Below are positions 60,549 to 64,000 of a DNA stretch of 64,000 bases, one piece after another. Both the position numbers and the translations under genes were made by a program. This stretch comes from Marsupella aquatica. Lineage: Eukaryota > Marchantiophyta. The notes under the pieces are model-generated. The model worked only from the letters and a program-made list of their open reading frames with translations, did not search any database and had not been told where the DNA came from. Position 1 is the first letter of the stretch, and every line of letters starts with the position of its first letter. The DNA lies in assembly GCA_973895155.1 (NCBI GenBank), contig OZ316897.1:1736001-1800000 (forward strand). Direction: 5' to 3'.

Positions 60549-61107
60549 CTAGCCCAAAATCATCGGACATCATTGTGGGAAATGATGTTTTAGTTTAAGC
60601 CTCATAAGTCGACTAGTGTTTTGCACAAATTCCCATCCACACAAAAGAGTTGACAATTGGAAAAATTATAGATCACTCTCTTGTCACCTAAATAAAAACA
60701 TATATGGTGAACAATGGTGAACAACATGTGAGATTGGGACCCAAAGGGTTGCAATAAATGAGTTTCCTGGTCTAGTTCACCTAAATTCCTTTTCTCTTTT
60801 GGGAACTGGGTTTATTATGGGTCCCTGTGCTAGCCCAAATTCATCGGTCTTCAGTGTGGGAAATGATGTTTTAAGTTTAAGCCTCATATGTCGACTGGTG
60901 TTTGCACAAATCCCCATCCACATAAAAGAGTTGACACTTTGAAAAATTAGAGATCACTCTCTTGTCACCTAAATGAAAACATATATGGTGAACAACATGT
61001 GAGATTGGGACCCAAAGGGTTGCAATAAATGAGTTTCCGGGGAATACTGTAGTTCACCTAAATTCCTTTTCTCTTTTGGGAACTGGGTTTATTATGGGTG
61101 CCTGTGG
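60549..61107. repeat. 281-bp tandem duplication
   Basis: Copies 60549-60829 and 60830-61107, both starting CTAGCCCAAA and ending TTTATTATGGGTNCCTGTG. They differ by a few substitutions, a 10-base duplication (GGTGAACAAT) in copy 1 and small indels. No coding frame. Confidence 0.93.
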
Positions 61108-61969
61108 TGAATACACGCATGCTGGAAGGAAAGAAGACCAGGTCAGCCTGCGGTCAAGGCCAGAGCAAAACCAGGAACAGCTAGGCAAAGCCACCTTCTT
61201 TTACATCTCAAGTACCATCCTGGTTCACAATATAAATAACTAGTTATCAACATTTGAGACCTAAGTAACAAAATGTTTTGGGGTTCTTGTAAAAACTCTA
61301 CAGACCTTTCTCATGTAAATTGTCAAAATATTCTAAGCATCCTGGCGAATACTTACTTTCCAGTGTATATATTATCATATTTTCATGTTGGATTTCATTA
61401 TTCAAATAGGAGGTAATTTTAACAGTGGTAATGTTTAGCATAGAAGATTGTCTAAGGCCACAAAATAACACTGATTTACCAACATTGCTGAGTTTATAGT
61501 AATTACACTTGAAATTTGAAAGTAAAACCGAGATGGACCACCATGTTGGATACAGTGCTCCCATGGACCACATCAAAGTGTGCATCAATGCTTATGCCAT
61601 GCGGCTGCTCCACTCCTGGTGGTTTGCTCTTGTTTTTTTGTGGTGGTCCTTGGGAGTTTTGGGCTTACACCTCTTAATCATAGGATTAAGAGGCCTTAAA
61701 AACATTTCGTTTTGCACCTGCAAGGCAACTAGAAGGAGAAGGAGAAGAAAACACAAACACAAATACTTCATATTAACACAATGAAAAGTAATGTAGTAGA
61801 ATTTGGAAATGTAACTGACCTACTTATTATTACAGTTAAACTCAAATTTTGAAAAATGTGGTACATGGGGGGTTTTCAAGGACGAGCGTTCTGATCTATG
61901 GGAACACCATGTTCCTTGAAATTTGCAGGCAGCAACTTGGAAACAAAGGTCACCTTTATAGCATAGCAT

Positions 61970-62026
61970 AGCATAAAATAAAATAAAATAAAATAAAATA
62001 AAATAAAATAAAATAAAATAAAATAA
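61970..62026. repeat. AAAAT-type microsatellite
   Basis: About ten to eleven units of a 5-bp (TAAAA) repeat, preceded by three units of a related AGCAT repeat (GCATAGCATAGCAT). It yields the Phe/Ile/Leu/Tyr-rich end of a spurious minus-strand frame. Confidence 0.97.
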
Positions 62027-64000
62027 AGGTGCTATAAAGTGACTCCTGTTTTCGTGCTTTTATTACACATCCAAGTCGTCGGGCATCGTTGCATTTTGAG
62101 CCCAACACTGCCCTGTCCAGGTCCCCTTCTCCTCGGGCAGTGAGATCAGGAAATGCATGCAATGTTCAAATTCAAATTGGAATTTCATAGTCTGCCCTAT
62201 TTCACTGTACATTTTCTCTCTCCCCGCTCAGCTTTGTACAGACAAATCCTTTAAAAATGTTTTTAAAATGGTTTTAAATGGATCTCTGCAGACAAATGTT
62301 TATTGATAGGGATCTATATCCACTATGGGCCCAATAGGAATGCTGGGTGTTTTATTTTCACGTGCTTTCTGGAGCTGCCCACCAGGGAAATCTGTAGGGT
62401 TTTCCTTTTTCTCGAATGTCAGCCTCTCTCAAGAAATAAATGCGAGGAAGATTCCTTATCTCATTTTCCTAAATTATTTCAGACCGATAGATTTCCCTTG
62501 ATTCAGGATGACCGTTGGATTCTGTCTAGTGGGGTCTATTGCTAGGTGAGGGACCGGCGAAGGGGAAACAGAAAAATTGGCCAGGGTTTCCACTTTTTCC
62601 AAGAAATTTCTGCCACTTACAGAGTTGCTGCTGCCCATCTTAGGCTGTGCCAGCCTTTTTTGTAGTGGGGAAAGTTTACCAGATTATATACCTCACCGAC
62701 AAGTCTTCCCTGCGTGTAGCTCAAATTGGCTGGGTTTCCTAGTATAAAGTATAGTTTACAAGGCATTGTGGGATATAATCCCTCACAAAATGAAAGTTTC
62801 AGCTGAGTTTCAAGGGTCAGTTATTGCTCACACTTAGAGGCCTATAAGATTGTTGTGCTTACTAATTTTAGTAAAGTAGAGGAGAATTTTCAAAATGAGT
62901 ATCCAAATCTTGAGTATGCATTTTTTTCTCAAGAAATGCCCTCTAATTACAAAGAGAAAAATCACTGAGGGCATTAAGTCTTTGCCACAGATCCAATTAC
63001 CCAGAATCGGGCAGTTATCTCTAAATGTAGGGAATCTAATGGTCATACTTTAATCTAGAAAAATAATATCAGCTTCTACTTCACACAAGGTCACAATTCC
63101 TCATCCTCGTGAGAAAGGAAAAACTTTAAAATTTACCTTGCCCTTGCTGCCAGTCCTAACAAAGTCCTGAAACACAATGTTACCATAGCCGTAATCTACT
63201 TCACACAAATAATAGATGATTTACATTTGGCTCCCAACACAATAACTATGCCTCCCAAAAACAGAGGGCTTGAAAAATATTCTGGCAGTTTCAGACATGA
63301 GATTCCAGACATAATTCACACACTTTATAAGAGGCAAAATGCCTGGAAAACTACATACGTTATTGATTGAAATAGTTAGCAAGCACATGTTCTGGCTAGG
63401 TATTAGTGAAACGCAAGAAAGAAAACCCTATTATATGTTGGAATAGTGAGCTAACCCATGTTTTGGCTAAGTATCAATTAAATGCAAGAAAGAGTAAAGT
63501 ACACTGAGAAAAATTAAAATGGCCCATGAACATATGGAAACAAATAAAAATAACTCTTCGTGATTGAGAAGGATGGCAGGTCTGGAAGTGCCCCGCTGAC
63601 CACACTCCCCTGTAAAAACTGGTGAAAAGTGAGCTGGTGAAGGGTAAGATTAGACAGCGGACTAGCAACCACAAGAGTTGCTCAGTTCTTGGCTCCTGCA
63701 GGATCTCTCTCTGTTTTCAGAGTTGAGGATGCCCTTAGATTTGAGGTTTCATTTGTTAGTCCTTTAGGGTTTTTAACTGAACCTTCAGTTCAGCTTTGCG
63801 GTGGGGGCCCGAAAATGACTCCAATTTTTTGTTCTGCGCATATTATTCTAAAAAATATAGTGTACAATATCACAAAGAGTGTGTTTGTAACAGTTTAGCT
63901 TATGTGACCAAACCTCTTTGATCACGGGCCTGGTAGGGTGAGTTAGGCCTTGTTTACTTTTTGCTCATGCTCCCTTCTTTTATCCCTGTCCCCATGTCTT
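62027..64000. other. AT-rich intergenic stretch to the window end
   Basis: No gene, RNA or repeat family recognised. A short local duplication occurs at 63375-63490 (GTTCTGGCTAGGTATTAGTGAAACGCAAGAAAG versus GTTTTGGCTAAGTATCAATTAAATGCAAGAAAG). Confidence 0.4.

Overview
This window is nuclear DNA of a green plant, most likely a land plant. Coproporphyrinogen III oxidase is split into nine exons with GT-AG introns and has a Ser/Arg/Ala-rich N-terminus of the chloroplast-transit type. The other recognisable host genes match plant families: a TMEM115/RBL19-type Golgi membrane protein, a CKS cell-cycle subunit, a plant-type shugoshin, an NSD/EDM2-type PHD protein and one exon with a RIN4-like NOI motif. 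The species cannot be fixed from sequence. The small introns (about 80 to 620 bp), apparently intronless CKS, TMEM115 and shugoshin genes and mixed transposon debris would suit a non-seed plant, but this is inference.

Layout. 1-1.04 kb: decayed LTR-type sequence. 1.04-6.5 kb: gene-poor, with small duplications. 6.7-7.4 kb: PHD gene (+). 8.0-13.0 kb: a nest on the minus strand, with a LINE fragment abutting a Ty3-type gag region, an initiator-Met primer-binding site and a GC-rich LTR. 13.1-15.6 kb: PIF/Harbinger transposon on the minus strand, with a transposase interrupted by one frameshift. 16.2-24.7 kb: a block bounded by ~450-bp inverted repeats and filled with LTR-like sequences plus a long decayed coiled-coil retroelement ORF. 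27.2-28.4 kb: shugoshin (+). 28.7-29.7 kb: unassigned minus-strand ORFs. 34.7-35.9 kb: a minisatellite-rich leader, then CKS (+). 37.3-38.1 kb: two minisatellites. 41.1-42.0 kb: TMEM115-like gene (-). 46.3-50.0 kb: an 88-bp satellite, then the CPOX gene (+). 51.3-52.4 kb: a second copy of the 11.5-13.0 kb LTR in the opposite orientation. 55.2 kb: NOI exon (-). 58.3 kb: a 41-codon ORF behind a CT-rich leader. 58.6-62.0 kb: several tandem duplications and an AAAAT-type microsatellite. The rest shows nothing recognisable.

The host genes are unrelated neighbours and do not form a pathway or operon. They cover tetrapyrrole synthesis in the plastid (CPOX), Golgi membrane organisation (TMEM115), CDK regulation (CKS), cohesin protection in meiosis and mitosis (shugoshin), chromatin reading (PHD) and membrane-associated defence signalling (NOI). 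Two features recur across the window. Local tandem duplications of 44-281 bp are frequent and several lie next to genes or splice sites. The transposon ORFs are decayed by stop codons that are each one C-to-T change from a sense codon, consistent with cytosine methylation. I found no convincing new multi-gene system. The most unusual items are the inverted-repeat-bounded block with its ~900-codon pol-less ORF, the duplicated splice donor in CPOX and the repeat-built leaders of CKS and CPOX.
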